A stretch of 64,000 bases of DNA, from assembly GCF_044904705.1 (NCBI RefSeq), contig NZ_JADIKL010000008.1, positions 186,001 through 250,000 on the forward strand. The letters are read 5' to 3'. The translations under genes and the position numbers were made by a program. Of the stretch, positions 1 through 9,456 are shown piece by piece. Positions within the stretch are counted from its first letter, which is position 1, and every line of letters begins with the position of its first letter. This DNA is from Rhodanobacter_A agri (lineage in GTDB: Bacteria; Pseudomonadota; Gammaproteobacteria; Xanthomonadales; Rhodanobacteraceae). The notes under the pieces were generated by a model. The model was not told the DNA's origin, did no database searches, and saw nothing but the letters and a program-made list of their open reading frames with translations.

Positions 1-312
1 CCAAAGGTTCGACGCTACGCTGCACAGCAGTGAAGCAGCCGCAAACAATCCCAGACCCGCCATGAGCATGGGCTTCAACCCGTGCCTGTCTCCAAGCTGG
101 CCGGCAACGATGACCGAAATCGTCAGGGCTGCGAGATAAGCGACGACGACCGCCTGCACCTGCGCGAACGGTGCGGAAAACGTTTCGGCCAGCGTCGGCA
201 GCGCGATATTGGCGATGCTGGTTCCTAGCGATGCGAGCAGCATCGATAGCGCCAGCGTGGCCGTGATGGCTGACTGTCTCTTTTCCGATACGCGCGCTTC
301 TGCCTGTTCCAT
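1..312 (-). CDS. MFS drug/solute exporter, N-terminal part (cut by window edge)
   Basis: Only the first 104 codons are inside the window; the gene continues past position 1. The start ATG is at 312-310 with an AGAGGG ribosome site just upstream. After a short charged N-terminus there is a hydrophobic helix containing SLGTSIANIALPTL, typical of helix 1 of the DHA2/EmrB-like 14-TM major facilitator family, then a second helix and the loop signature GQLGDRHGLKP (motif A, GxLaDrxGxkp). It should be an inner-membrane proton-coupled exporter; the substrate cannot be read from this fragment. It is divergent from a MerR-family regulator and has a MerR-type promoter, so it is probably the regulator's target. 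The DHA2 subfamily assignment is less certain than MFS itself. Confidence 0.85.
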   Translation of the reverse strand, partial: MEQAEARVSEKRQSAITATLALSMLLASLGTSIANIALPTLAETFSAPFAQVQAVVVAYLAALTISVIVAGQLGDRHGLKPMLMAGLGLFAAASLLCSVASNLW

Positions 313-348
313 CGTGCTGCCCTCTTGCCGGAATTTCGGTTCGGGAGC

Positions 349-379
349 AGGCTACGACTTCAAGTCAACTTGAGGTCAA
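349..379 (-). promoter_or_regulatory. MerR-type promoter/operator for the MFS gene (19-bp spacer)
   Basis: On the minus strand there is a -35 TTGACC (379-374) and a -10 TAGCCT (354-349) separated by 19 bp, the over-long spacing that MerR-family activators correct by DNA distortion. The spacer carries a near-perfect dyad at 356-377 (GACTTCAAGT/ACTTGAGGTC halves), resembling SoxR-type operators. The regulator's own GAGG ribosome site (372-375) lies inside the operator, so binding may also repress the regulator. Confidence 0.75.
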
Positions 380-381
380 GC

Positions 382-810
382 ATGAGATACCTGGATATAG
401 GGGCGGTCTCGGCAAGGAGCGGAATCAAGCCTTCGGCGCTGCGCCATTACGAGGCAGTCGGGCTGATTGCATCGGTTTCGCGGCATGGGCTGCGCAGGCA
501 ATTCCTGCCCGAGGTGCTTTTGCAGCTCAAGTTGGTTTCCATGGGCAAATCGGCCGGATTTTCGCTCGAAGAGATCGCCGGCATGTTCGGCAAGAACGGC
601 CTGCCGGATCTGCCGCGCGCTGCGCTCCACCAGAAGGCCGACGAGATTGACCGGCAAATCCGCGAGCTGATGGCGCTGCGCAATACGCTCCGGCATGTCG
701 CCGATTGCTCTGCGCCCTCGCATATGGAGTGCCCGACGTTTCGGAGGCTGGTGAACGTGGCGGGCAGACGCAGCGGAAAGCACACGGACTCGAAACGAGG
801 GTTGGCCTGA
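382..810 (+). CDS. MerR-family transcriptional regulator
   Basis: A 142-residue protein. Residues 1-70 form a MerR winged helix-turn-helix (YLDIGAVSARSGIKPSALRHYE, then the wing and AGFSLEEIAGMF), followed by a short coiled-coil helix (DEIDRQIRELMALRNTLRHV). The C-terminus has only two cysteines and lacks the CxxCxxxxxC cluster of SoxR, so despite the SoxR-like operator it is not a classical redox SoxR. The ATG at 382 is chosen over an upstream in-frame start because it has GAGG 6 nt upstream and begins at the DNA-binding domain. Divergent to the MFS gene, whose elongated-spacer promoter it probably controls. The inducer is unknown. Confidence 0.85.
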   Translation: MRYLDIGAVSARSGIKPSALRHYEAVGLIASVSRHGLRRQFLPEVLLQLKLVSMGKSAGFSLEEIAGMFGKNGLPDLPRAALHQKADEIDRQIRELMALRNTLRHVADCSAPSHMECPTFRRLVNVAGRRSGKHTDSKRGLA

Positions 811-954
811 GATAGCGGGTGTATCCAATCGCGGATGCCGTCGGCAGGATGCGAGCCTCGAAACAATGGATCAAGAGTCGATTGCTCCGCCCGCGCGGGC
901 GACGGTTCCGCAAAGAGCAAGAGCGCGGTGCCTGGTGGGTCCGTAGTGCCTTTC

Positions 955-1500
955 TCAGCTCTTGAGCAATACGATCACCGCGCCCGTACCGCCTTGCGCC
1001 GGCCGCGCGGAAGCGAACGCCACCACGTCATCGCGCCGGCGCAGCAAGCGGTCGGTGAGCGCCTTCAGCACCGGGCCGGCAGCCTTCGAACGCAGGCCTT
1101 TGCCGTGGATGATGCGCACGCAATGCAAGCCGTGCTGCTTCGCTTCGGCCAGGAAGCTGGCGATGGAGGCTTGCGCGGCGGCGGCGTTCATCTGGTGCAG
1201 GTCGATTTCGTCTTGCACGCTGAACTGCCCGCGTTTCAGCTGGCGCAGCAGCTTTGGCGGGTAACCCTCGCGCAGATAGCCCAGTTCCTCGCCCACCTCG
1301 AGCACGGCCGGATCGAAGGCCATTTCCAGCAATTCGCCTGGCACGGCGGCTTCGTCGGCCTCGAACATGCGTGGCCGCGGTTCGGGCTTCGGCGTGGGCG
1401 GCGGCGCTGCGACTGGATCGATGCGACGCACCTCGCCGATCGCCTCGCGGAACAGGCGGGCGTCGTCTGCGCTGATCGAGGTGGGCGGGCGGCGTTTCAT
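955..1500 (-). CDS. Smr/MutS2-type domain protein (SmrA-like)
   Basis: A 181-residue protein. The N-terminal ~90 residues are variable and Pro-rich; residues ~95-180 form an Smr domain with DLHQMNAAAAQASIASFL (the DLHG-like strand-helix), CVRIIHGKGLRSKA (the xHGxG signature) and a terminal VIVLLKS strand. Stand-alone Smr proteins of this size are thought to be nucleases or nucleic-acid binding proteins; the cellular role of SmrA is not well defined. Divergent from surE with a 302-bp spacer. The next gene upstream (the MerR regulator) converges on it. Confidence 0.88.
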   Translation of the reverse strand: MKRRPPTSISADDARLFREAIGEVRRIDPVAAPPPTPKPEPRPRMFEADEAAVPGELLEMAFDPAVLEVGEELGYLREGYPPKLLRQLKRGQFSVQDEIDLHQMNAAAAQASIASFLAEAKQHGLHCVRIIHGKGLRSKAAGPVLKALTDRLLRRRDDVVAFASARPAQGGTGAVIVLLKS

Positions 1501-1802
1501 GTCCCGATGCTAGGGGCTCGGGCGGCAGAAATCATCTGGCTGCAATGCCTGCTGTGCCGCGCACATTTTCGCTCTGTTGGCTCCGTAGAACCCCTACGGG
1601 GCGGCGAACCGTCGAAAACCCCCATCCCGCGGCGAGCCTTTCGCTTCGAAGGTTTCTACCGCCCAGGCTCCTGGCAAACGGCAGGGCGCCGCGCGTGCTC
1701 CCGATCCGTGAAACCGCGGGTTCGCTCCGGTAAACTCGGGTGGTTACAGGGGGCGTACGCCACGCATGGCGATGTGCCGCGGTCGACTCAACACGGATCA
1801 GC
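1501..1802. other. intergenic region between smr and surE
   Basis: 302 bp of divergent intergenic sequence that must carry promoters for both flanking genes. I see a small hairpin at 1583-1599 (CCGTAG / CTACGG, 5-nt loop) but no convincing -35/-10 pair and no ORF with coding character. Confidence 0.4.
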
Positions 1803-2591
1803 ATGCGAGTTCTTGTCAGCAACGACGATGGCGTGGATGCGAAAGGCATTCACGTGCTTGCCGAGCGTCTCGGCGAGGTAGGCGAAGTGACGGTGGTGGC
1901 GCCTGATCGCGACCGTTCCGGCGCCAGCAATTCGCTGACCCTGGACGCTCCGCTGCGCGTGCTGCACATGGAGGACGGCCGCTACCGTGTCGCCGGTACG
2001 CCCACCGACTGCGTGCACCTTGCTTTGTCCGGCCTGCTGGAAGAGGAGCCCGACATCGTGGTGTCGGGCATCAACAACTCGGCCAATCTCGGCGACGATG
2101 TGATCTATTCCGGTACGGTGTCGGCGGCGATGGAAGGGCGCTTTCTCGGCCTGCCTGCGATCGCCGTTTCGCTGGTCAGCGACGATCATCGCGGCACGCA
2201 CTACGATGCCGCGGCGAACGCGGTGCTGTTGCTGATGCGCCGCCTGCTGGTCGATCCGCTGCCGGCCGACACCATCCTCAACGTCAATGTGCCGGACCGG
2301 CCCTGGTCGGAGATCCGCGGTTTCGAAGTCACGCGCCTGGGCCGCCGCCACCGTGCGGCGCCCTGCATCGCGCAGACCGATCCGCGCGGCCGTCCGGTGT
2401 GGTGGATCGGTCCGGCGGGCGAAGTGGACGATGCCGGTCCCGGCACGGATTTCGATGCGGTGCGCCGTGGCTACGTGTCGGTGACGCCAATCCACGTCGA
2501 TCTCACCCGCTTCCAGGCGCTGGACAAGGTCAGCAGCTGGATGCAATCGCTCAGCGACGACATGGCCGCGCCCGGCCACAAGGTGGCCTGA
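1803..2591 (+). CDS. surE: 5'/3'-nucleotidase SurE
   Basis: A 262-residue metal-dependent phosphatase acting on nucleoside 5'/3'-monophosphates, associated with stationary-phase survival. The metal-binding motif SNDDG is at residues 6-10, GASNSLT follows around residue 37, and the GINNSANLGDDVIYSGTVSAAMEG block contains the conserved Asn and active-site loop. The ATG at 1803 is chosen over an upstream in-frame codon because it immediately precedes the family's canonical N-terminus (MRVLVSNDDG). It is followed 3 bp later by pcm, and then by yqaA- and nlpD-type genes, the conserved order in gammaproteobacteria. Confidence 0.97.
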   Translation: MRVLVSNDDGVDAKGIHVLAERLGEVGEVTVVAPDRDRSGASNSLTLDAPLRVLHMEDGRYRVAGTPTDCVHLALSGLLEEEPDIVVSGINNSANLGDDVIYSGTVSAAMEGRFLGLPAIAVSLVSDDHRGTHYDAAANAVLLLMRRLLVDPLPADTILNVNVPDRPWSEIRGFEVTRLGRRHRAAPCIAQTDPRGRPVWWIGPAGEVDDAGPGTDFDAVRRGYVSVTPIHVDLTRFQALDKVSSWMQSLSDDMAAPGHKVA

Positions 2592-2594
2592 GCG

Positions 2595-3290
2595 ATGAGC
2601 ATGCATCAGCTTCCCCCGGCGGCACTGAAAGGCGAGGGCATGACCTCGCAGCGCGCGCGCGACCGGCTCGCCGCCCAGCTTCGCGAAAGCGGCATCCGCG
2701 ATCCGCGGGTGATCGACGTGATCCGCAACGTCCCGCGCCATCATTTCATCGACCAGGCGTTGCACTCGCGCGCCTACGAGAACACCGCGCTGCCGATCGG
2801 TCACGGCCAGACCATCTCGCAACCCTGGGTGGTGGCGCGGATGACCGAGGCGCTGCTCGAACATTTCGACGCGCGCAAAGAGAAACCCGGCCGGGTGTTG
2901 GAGATCGGCACCGGCTCCGGCTACCAGGCGGTGGTGCTGGCCGCGCTGGTGGAGCAGGTCTACACCGTGGAACGGATCGAGGAATTGCTGCGCCAGGCGC
3001 GCCGCCGCTTCCGCCAGCTGGGCCTCGCCAACATCCGTTCGCGCTACGACGATGGCAAGCTGGGTTGGGCGGACGAGGCGCCGTTCGATGCGATCATCCT
3101 CACCGCTGCGGGCGACACCATTCCCAGCCGCATCCTCGAACAGCTCAGCCCCACCGGCGTGCTGGTGGCCCCGGTGGGCTCGCCCAGCAGCCAGGTGTTG
3201 ATCCGCCTGCGCGGCGACGGGCAGGGCGATTTCGCCCAGGAAGAGCTCGGCGCGGTCAGTTTCGTGCCGCTGCTGGGTGGCATCGGTTGA
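2595..3290 (+). CDS. pcm: protein-L-isoaspartate O-methyltransferase
   Basis: A 231-residue SAM-dependent methyltransferase that methylates L-isoaspartyl residues of aged proteins so they can be repaired. Visible signatures are RHHFIDQALHSRAYENTALPIGHGQTISQP (N-terminal substrate region with the family's GxGQTISQP motif), the SAM loop VLEIGTGSGYQA and LEQLSPTGVLVAPVG near the end. The start at 2595 lies 3 bp after the surE stop; a second ATG at 2640 is also possible because the family usually begins close to there (MTSQRARDRL). Likely co-transcribed with surE. A MITE-like repeat begins about 10 bp after the stop. Confidence 0.96.
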   Translation: MSMHQLPPAALKGEGMTSQRARDRLAAQLRESGIRDPRVIDVIRNVPRHHFIDQALHSRAYENTALPIGHGQTISQPWVVARMTEALLEHFDARKEKPGRVLEIGTGSGYQAVVLAALVEQVYTVERIEELLRQARRRFRQLGLANIRSRYDDGKLGWADEAPFDAIILTAAGDTIPSRILEQLSPTGVLVAPVGSPSSQVLIRLRGDGQGDFAQEELGAVSFVPLLGGIG

Positions 3291-3298
3291 TGCAACGA

Positions 3299-3632
3299 AG
3301 AGTCTGCTCAATGTCTCCACACAGCCCGCGTTGCCTTGCCGTGGCCGTCAGGTGGGAGTGCGTGGCGCCGCGCCTGCCTGGTTGGCAGGTCAAGCCGCGT
3401 GGCTGGCAGGTCAAGCCGCGCGCTGCCGCATGGCGGCCATGGCAAGGCAGCCCTTCCTCGCTCCTCAAGACCGAGTCCATCCATGGACTCTCCCCGCGTG
3501 CGGGCCGGGTCTGTCTGCCCGCATCCCTGCGTCATCGCTCAGTCGTGGGCGGACGTCCACTCCCTCCTTCTTCCTTGGCCTGCGCGCAAACAGCTCCCGG
3601 CGCGGGCCATGCGGAGGCATTGAGCAGACTCT
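3299..3632 (+). repeat. MITE-like element, copy 1 (~334 bp)
   Basis: The outer ends form imperfect terminal inverted repeats: 3300-3330 begins GAGTCTGCTCAATG and 3601-3631 is its reverse complement at 27 of 31 positions. The interior carries a tandem duplication of TGGCAGGTCAAGCCGCG (around 3385-3420), an internal inverted pair (TTGCCTTGCC near 3331 and GGCAAGGCA near 3445) and a short hairpin near 3470. The same sequence recurs inverted at about 48792-49061. No reading frame in it has coding character. It separates pcm from the yqaA-like gene. Confidence 0.75.
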
Positions 3633-3649
3633 CCAAGGAAACCGACTAG

Positions 3650-4258
3650 ATGCGCCTGTTCGGCAAGCTCTATGCCCGCGCTCTGGTGTGGGCACGCCAT
3701 CCCCATGCGGTCCGCTACCTGTGCGCGCTCAGCTTTTTCGAGGCCTTCATCTTCCCGATCATGCCGGAGGTGATGCTGGCGCCGATGATGCTGGGCAAGC
3801 GGCATCGGGCGTTCTTCTACGCAAACCTCAGCCTCGCGTTTTCGCTGCTGGGCTCGCTGGTCGGTTTTGCGCTGGGGCACTGGGCGTTCGAGGCGTTGCG
3901 GCCGCTGCTGGGTACCTTGCACCTGCTGGCGCCGATCGAGCAGGGCGTGTCCAGCCTGCGTGCGCAGATGGCCGAACACCGCTGGGGGCTTTACGGCGTG
4001 CTGGTGCTCGCCGCGCTGCAGCCGGTAGTGCCGATGAAGTTCGTGACCTGGGCTTCGGGCATCGTCGGCGTGCCGGTGCTGCCCTTCCTCGGTTGCGTGG
4101 CGCTGGGCCGCGGCAAGCGCGTGTGGCTGCTGGCGCTGCTGATTTGGCTGTTCGGCGAGCGCGCCGAGCACTTGCTGCACAAGTACATCGAGTGGATCGG
4201 CTGGATCGTCCTGGTGCTGCTGGGCGGGCTGTTGGCGTGGTGGCTCTGGCGGCATTGA
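3650..4258 (+). CDS. YqaA-type VTT-domain inner membrane protein
   Basis: A 202-residue membrane protein of the YqaA/SNARE-associated VTT (DedA-like) family. Hydrophobic segments cover roughly residues 22-45, 55-78, 112-135, 140-160 and 180-200, and FFEAFIFPIMPEVMLAPMML is the re-entrant-loop-like segment near the N-terminus. DedA/VTT proteins are linked to lipid scrambling or undecaprenyl-phosphate recycling, but this branch has no established function. It lies between pcm and the nlpD-type gene, the usual position in this order, although the MITE-like element upstream may disturb co-transcription with pcm. Confidence 0.88.
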   Translation: MRLFGKLYARALVWARHPHAVRYLCALSFFEAFIFPIMPEVMLAPMMLGKRHRAFFYANLSLAFSLLGSLVGFALGHWAFEALRPLLGTLHLLAPIEQGVSSLRAQMAEHRWGLYGVLVLAALQPVVPMKFVTWASGIVGVPVLPFLGCVALGRGKRVWLLALLIWLFGERAEHLLHKYIEWIGWIVLVLLGGLLAWWLWRH

Positions 4259-4308
4259 GCATGGCGACCGCGTTGGTGCGTCGCATGAAAAAACAGGGAG
4301 GCCTCGCT

Positions 4309-5295
4309 ATGCTGGCGCGCATGAATCGACTCCTCGCCCCGTTGCTGCTCGCGGTTGCTTTGCTGGCGTTGTCCGCCTGCAGCACCGTGGTGGTGGAACC
4401 CGCCACAAGCCAGGGCAGCCACCGCGTCGTTGCGCCCGCCGCGGCGCGCACACCGGTTCCGGGCGGCAACTATGTGGTGGCGAAGGGCGACACGCTGTAT
4501 TCGATCGCCTTCCGCAAGGGCGTGGATTTCCGTGATCTCGCGAAGTGGAACGGCATCGCCGCGCCTTACACGATCTGGCCGGGCCAGCAGCTGCGCCTGT
4601 CGCCGCCTGCCGGCAGTGCACCGGTGCCGCATGCCGCGGTAGCTGCTGCCCAGACGGCAGCAAAGTCGGCGCCCGCACCATCCGCGCCCGTGTTCGAGAG
4701 TGTGCCGGCGCAGGCTTCGACACCGCCGCCGCATGCCGGTGCCCATGCGCCGGTGGTGACCGGGTCAGTGGCCACCACGGCTGCAGTGGCGCATGCGCCG
4801 GTCGCCGCTCCGGCAGCGCCGGTGAGTACCGAGGTGCCGGTGGCGGGAGAACCCAAAGCGGCCGTGCCGCCGCCGGCTCCAGCTCCGGCTCCAGTAGCAG
4901 CCAGTGGCGCTTCGCGTGCGTCCGGCGGCATTACCTGGCACTGGCCGGCCGATGGCCAGATCATCAAGCGTTTCACGCCTGGCGACGCGGTGCCGGGCAT
5001 CGAGATCGCCGGCAAGGCAGGCGACCCGGTGCGGGCAGCGGCCGACGGCGTGGTGGTGTACAGCGGCAATGGCCTGGTCGGCTATGGCGAACTGGTCATC
5101 ATCAAACACAACGACAGCCTGCTGTCGGCCTACGGGCACAACAGCAAGCGGCTGGTGAAGGAAGGTCAGCGCGTCAGCGCCGGCCAGGAGATCGCGCAGA
5201 TGGGGTCCAGCGGCGCTTCGAGCGTCGAGCTGGGTTTCCAGATCCGCAAGGACGGCAATCCGGTCGACCCGCTGAACTACCTGCCGTCCAAGTAG
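4309..5295 (+). CDS. nlpD: NlpD-type lipoprotein (LysM + degenerate LytM/M23 domain)
   Basis: A 328-residue outer-membrane lipoprotein predicted to activate the division amidase AmiC. Signal sequence with lipobox LSAC (Cys around residue 24), a LysM peptidoglycan-binding domain (NYVVAKGDTLYSIAF to WPGQQLRL, about residues 48-95), a long Ala/Pro/Val-rich linker, and a C-terminal M23-like domain (about 205-325). The M23 metal ligands are missing: GIEIAG replaces HxGxD and ELGFQIR replaces the LHFEIR found even in E. coli NlpD, so it should be a regulator and not a hydrolase. The start at 4309 is chosen because GGAGG (4297-4301) lies 7 nt upstream; ATGs at 4261, 4285 and 4321 are alternatives. 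Confidence 0.93.
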   Translation: MLARMNRLLAPLLLAVALLALSACSTVVVEPATSQGSHRVVAPAAARTPVPGGNYVVAKGDTLYSIAFRKGVDFRDLAKWNGIAAPYTIWPGQQLRLSPPAGSAPVPHAAVAAAQTAAKSAPAPSAPVFESVPAQASTPPPHAGAHAPVVTGSVATTAAVAHAPVAAPAAPVSTEVPVAGEPKAAVPPPAPAPAPVAASGASRASGGITWHWPADGQIIKRFTPGDAVPGIEIAGKAGDPVRAAADGVVVYSGNGLVGYGELVIIKHNDSLLSAYGHNSKRLVKEGQRVSAGQEIAQMGSSGASSVELGFQIRKDGNPVDPLNYLPSK

Positions 5296-5369
5296 CGCCC
5301 CAGGGTTGGGGGCTCGTCAAGCGAGGCTGCCCTGGTGAACCGGGATGCGACCCGTGAGCTTGCCCGTCG

Positions 5370-5744
5370 TCAGGCCGGAAGCATGAACGCGGCAACCACG
5401 TGCCGGCCTTCGCCAGCCAGCAGGTTGTAGGTGCGGGCGGCGGCGGCATTGTCCATCACCTCGACGCCAATGCCCTTGCGCAGGAAGCCGGCCATGAACG
5501 CGGCGGCGGGGAAGGTCTGGCGGGCGCCGGTGCCCAGCAGCACCAATTCGGGTTGCAGGGCGAGCAGGGCGTCGACATGGCTGGCATCGAGCGTGCCGGC
5601 CTCGTGCACCGGCCAGTGCTCGACGACACGGTCGGGCGCCAGCAGGAAACTGTCGGTGAGCTCACGATCGATCAAGGTGATGCCGTGTTCGCCGACCCGG
5701 CGCACGAACAGGTAGCCCTCCGGCCGTTCCAGCGACAAATCCAT
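5370..5744 (-). CDS. Mth938-like domain protein (DUF498/Xcc1710-like)
   Basis: A 124-residue protein of the Mth938/NDUFAF3-like fold: RPEGYLFVRRVGEHGITLIDRELTDSFLLAPD, then LLALQPELVLLGTGARQTFP and GIGVEVMDNAAAARTYNLLAGEGRHVVAAFML. The GTGxxxxFP turn and the MDNxAAxRTYNxLxxEGR stretch are the conserved hallmarks. Biochemical function is unknown; a distant mitochondrial relative is a complex I assembly factor. Its ATG overlaps the stop codon of the yhbY-type gene (TGATG), so the two are translationally coupled. Confidence 0.9.
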   Translation of the reverse strand: MDLSLERPEGYLFVRRVGEHGITLIDRELTDSFLLAPDRVVEHWPVHEAGTLDASHVDALLALQPELVLLGTGARQTFPAAAFMAGFLRKGIGVEVMDNAAAARTYNLLAGEGRHVVAAFMLPA

Positions 5745-6040
5745 CAGCGTGGCAAGGCGATCTTCGGTTCGTCGGCGTTGCGGCGGAACAGCACGGCGAC
5801 ATGGCCGATCTGCTGCACTGCCTCGGCGCGGGTGTCGGCCAGCAAGGTGTCGAGCTGGGCCTGGCGCTCGTCCTTGTCGCCGCCGGAGAGCTTCACTTTG
5901 ACCAGCTCGTGGATCTCCAGGGCCTGGTGCAATTCCTTGACCACGGCGTCGCTGGCGCCCTTGTTGCCGAGCAGGACAACCGGGTTCAAGCCGTGGGAGA
6001 GGCTGCGCAGGTAACGGATCTGCGAGGGGGAGAGGGCCAT
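5744..6040 (-). CDS. yhbY: YhbY-type CRM-domain RNA-binding protein
   Basis: A 98-residue single CRM (KH-like) domain protein. LSPSQIRYLRSLSHGLNPVVLLGNKGASDAVVKELHQALEIHELVKVKL contains the conserved GxxG-type loop GNKG and the ELVKVK strand. YhbY-type proteins associate with pre-50S ribosomal particles. Divergent from rlmE, a 23S rRNA methyltransferase, with 77 bp between the two starts; pairing of yhbY with rlmE-ftsH is conserved in gammaproteobacteria and fits a ribosome-assembly role. Coupled to the downstream Mth938-like gene. Confidence 0.94.
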   Translation of the reverse strand: MALSPSQIRYLRSLSHGLNPVVLLGNKGASDAVVKELHQALEIHELVKVKLSGGDKDERQAQLDTLLADTRAEAVQQIGHVAVLFRRNADEPKIALPR

Positions 6041-6117
6041 GTGGCGGCTTCAATTCGCGAGTAATCGGCCGCTAAGGGTATCATGCGCCTTGATTCCCCT
6101 AGTAGCGATGTTGCCCC

Positions 6118-6764
6118 ATGAGCCGCAGCAAGAGCAGCGCCGGCTGGCTGCGTGAACATTTCAATGATGTCTACGTGAAGAAGGCGCAGGCCGAAGGCGT
6201 GCGCTCGCGCGCGGTGTACAAGCTGGAGGAGCTGATCGACCGCGACCGCCTGCTCAAGCCGGGCATGACCGTGGTGGACCTCGGCGCCGCGCCGGGCGGC
6301 TGGTCGCAGCTGGTGCGCCAGCGGCTGGGTGACAACGGCAAGGTGTTCGCGCTGGATATCCTGCCGATGCAGGGGATTGCCGGGGTGGATTTCCTCGAAG
6401 GCGATTTCCGCGAGGAAAGCGTGTTGCGGGCGCTGGAGGCCCGGCTGGAGGGGCAGAGGGTGGATCTTGTGCTGTCCGACATGGCCCCCAATATGAGTGG
6501 TGTGGCGCTGGCCGACCAGATCAGGGCCATGGCTCTGGCCGAGCTGGCACTGGATTTTTCCCGGCAGTGGCTGAAACCGGGGGGCGCGTTCCTGATCAAG
6601 TTGTTCCAGGGCGCAGGCTTCGACGATTACCTGCGCAGCTTGCGCGCGGACTTCTCACGCGTGACGATGCGTAAACCAAAGGCCTCGCGCGCACGTTCGC
6701 GCGAGGTGTACGCGCTGGCAATCGGCCGCAAGGCCGCTGCGGCGCAACCGGGCGAGAACCGCGC

Positions 6765-6768
<4 letters not shown>
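6118..6768 (+). CDS. rlmE: 23S rRNA 2'-O-methyltransferase RlmE (FtsJ/RrmJ)
   Basis: A 216-residue SAM-dependent methyltransferase that modifies U2552 in the A loop of 23S rRNA at a late stage of 50S assembly. Seen: the N-terminal RSKSSAGWLREHFNDVYVKKAQAEGVRSRA (family signature with the first catalytic Lys), the SAM loop VDLGAAPGGWSQ, the catalytic Asp region VLSDMAPNMSG and the second Lys in FLIKLFQG. The last four bases overlap the ftsH start (ATGA), so the two form a translationally coupled operon, as in E. coli where it is heat-shock controlled. Confidence 0.97.
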
Positions 6769-8720
<1,952 letters not shown>

Positions 8721-8729
8721 TGCGAGCAG

Positions 8730-8749
8730 ACGTCTGGACGTCCAGACGT
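8730..8749. repeat. 20-bp perfect palindrome behind ftsH
   Basis: ACGTCTGGACGTCCAGACGT reads identically on both strands with no loop. It starts 10 bp after the ftsH stop and 20 bp before a terminator hairpin. A palindrome with no spacer suits a dimeric protein-binding site better than an RNA hairpin; no ligand is suggested by the sequence. Confidence 0.6.
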
Positions 8750-8768
8750 TTCGCAGTGGCGGATCATG

Positions 8769-8798
8769 CGAAGGGAGCGGCGATGGCCGCTCCCTTCG
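8769..8798 (+). terminator. terminator-like hairpin after ftsH
   Basis: A perfect 13-bp GC-rich stem (CGAAGGGAGCGGC pairing with GCCGCTCCCTTCG) with a 4-nt GATG loop, followed by TCGTTT. It probably ends the rlmE-ftsH transcript. The T tract is weak. Confidence 0.65.
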
Positions 8799-8917
8799 TC
8801 GTTTGCGGATCGCTGGAAACAGTGCGCTGCGCGTTCCTGCAGCGGATCGGTAACGCGATGGAATACGGCGAGAGCGGGGCGACGATGCCGGGCGTGAAAA
8901 AAATTTTCACAAAAGTG

Positions 8918-8946
8918 TTGACCTTCGCCACCTGACCCTGAATAAT
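8918..8946 (+). promoter_or_regulatory. sigma-70 promoter of the five-tRNA operon
   Basis: -35 TTGACC (8918-8923), 17-bp spacer, -10 AATAAT (8941-8946). An A/T-rich UP-like stretch (GTGAAAAAAATTTTCAC, 8894-8910) lies just upstream and a GC-rich discriminator follows, typical of stable RNA promoters under growth-rate/stringent control. The first tRNA begins at 9004. Confidence 0.7.
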
Positions 8947-9003
8947 TCCGCTCCTCGCTTCGGCGGTTCGGGAAGCCGGTCGACGAAGTGGCAAGTTCAG
9001 TGC

Positions 9004-9080
9004 GCGCCCGTAGCTCAGTTGGATAGAGTACCTGGCTACGAACTAGGTGGTCGGGAGTTCGAATCTCTCCGGGCGCGCCA
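9004..9080 (+). tRNA. tRNA-Arg (ACG)
   Basis: A 77-nt cloverleaf. Acceptor GCGCCCG pairs with CGGGCGC, the anticodon loop CTACGAA gives ACG, the T-loop is TTCGAAT and the CCA end is encoded. A34 would be converted to inosine by TadA. First gene of the Arg-Pro-Arg-His-Lys operon. Confidence 0.97.
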
Positions 9081-9257
9081 TTTTTGTACTGCAAGGCGAA
9101 GTGTTCGCAGTTCGCCTTAGTTTCGCGAAACAGGCAGGTTTGCCGGGGTCGCGGAACGGTGGGCAAGGCGCCCAGAGCGGTGTTTGCGGTTTGACGGATG
9201 GGATGGTCGCCCGTAGCATTCCAAGGCTCCGTTGATGAAGGTTGTCGCGGGCTCGCT

Positions 9258-9334
9258 CGGGGTATAGCTCAGTCTGGTAGAGCGTTGCGTTTGGGACGCA
9301 AAAGTCGGGGGTTCGAATCCCTCTGCCCCGACCA
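9258..9334 (+). tRNA. tRNA-Pro (TGG)
   Basis: A 77-nt cloverleaf starting CGGGGTA, with anticodon loop TTTGGGA (TGG), T-loop TTCGAAT and an encoded ACCA end. Separated by 177 bp from the first tRNA; no ORF with coding character lies between, so that stretch is probably a processed spacer. Confidence 0.97.
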
Positions 9335-9359
9335 GTTGCGTGTTCTGCCGTAGGCGCCC

Positions 9360-9436
9360 GCGCCTGTAGCTCAACCGGATAGAGCATCGGCCTTCTAAGC
9401 CGACGGTTGCAGGTTCGAGTCCTGTCGGGCGCACCA
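9360..9436 (+). tRNA. tRNA-Arg (TCT)
   Basis: A 77-nt cloverleaf with acceptor GCGCCTG, anticodon loop CTTCTAA (TCT, reads AGA/AGG), T-arm GCAGGTTCGAGTCCTGT and an encoded CCA end. Confidence 0.97.
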
Positions 9437-9456
9437 CTAGCAAACAAAGTGTTTAT

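Noticed and set aside
382..810. Naming the MerR-type regulator SoxR on the basis of its operator
   Set aside because: The four-cysteine iron-sulfur cluster of SoxR is missing.
835..1881. Open frame on the plus strand across the smr gene and into surE
   Set aside because: Overlaps two recognisable genes and translates to low-complexity Arg/Ala/Gly-rich sequence.
1788..3320. A 510-codon minus-strand frame opposite surE-pcm
   Set aside because: His/Arg-rich translation without any family motif, mirror of two conserved genes.
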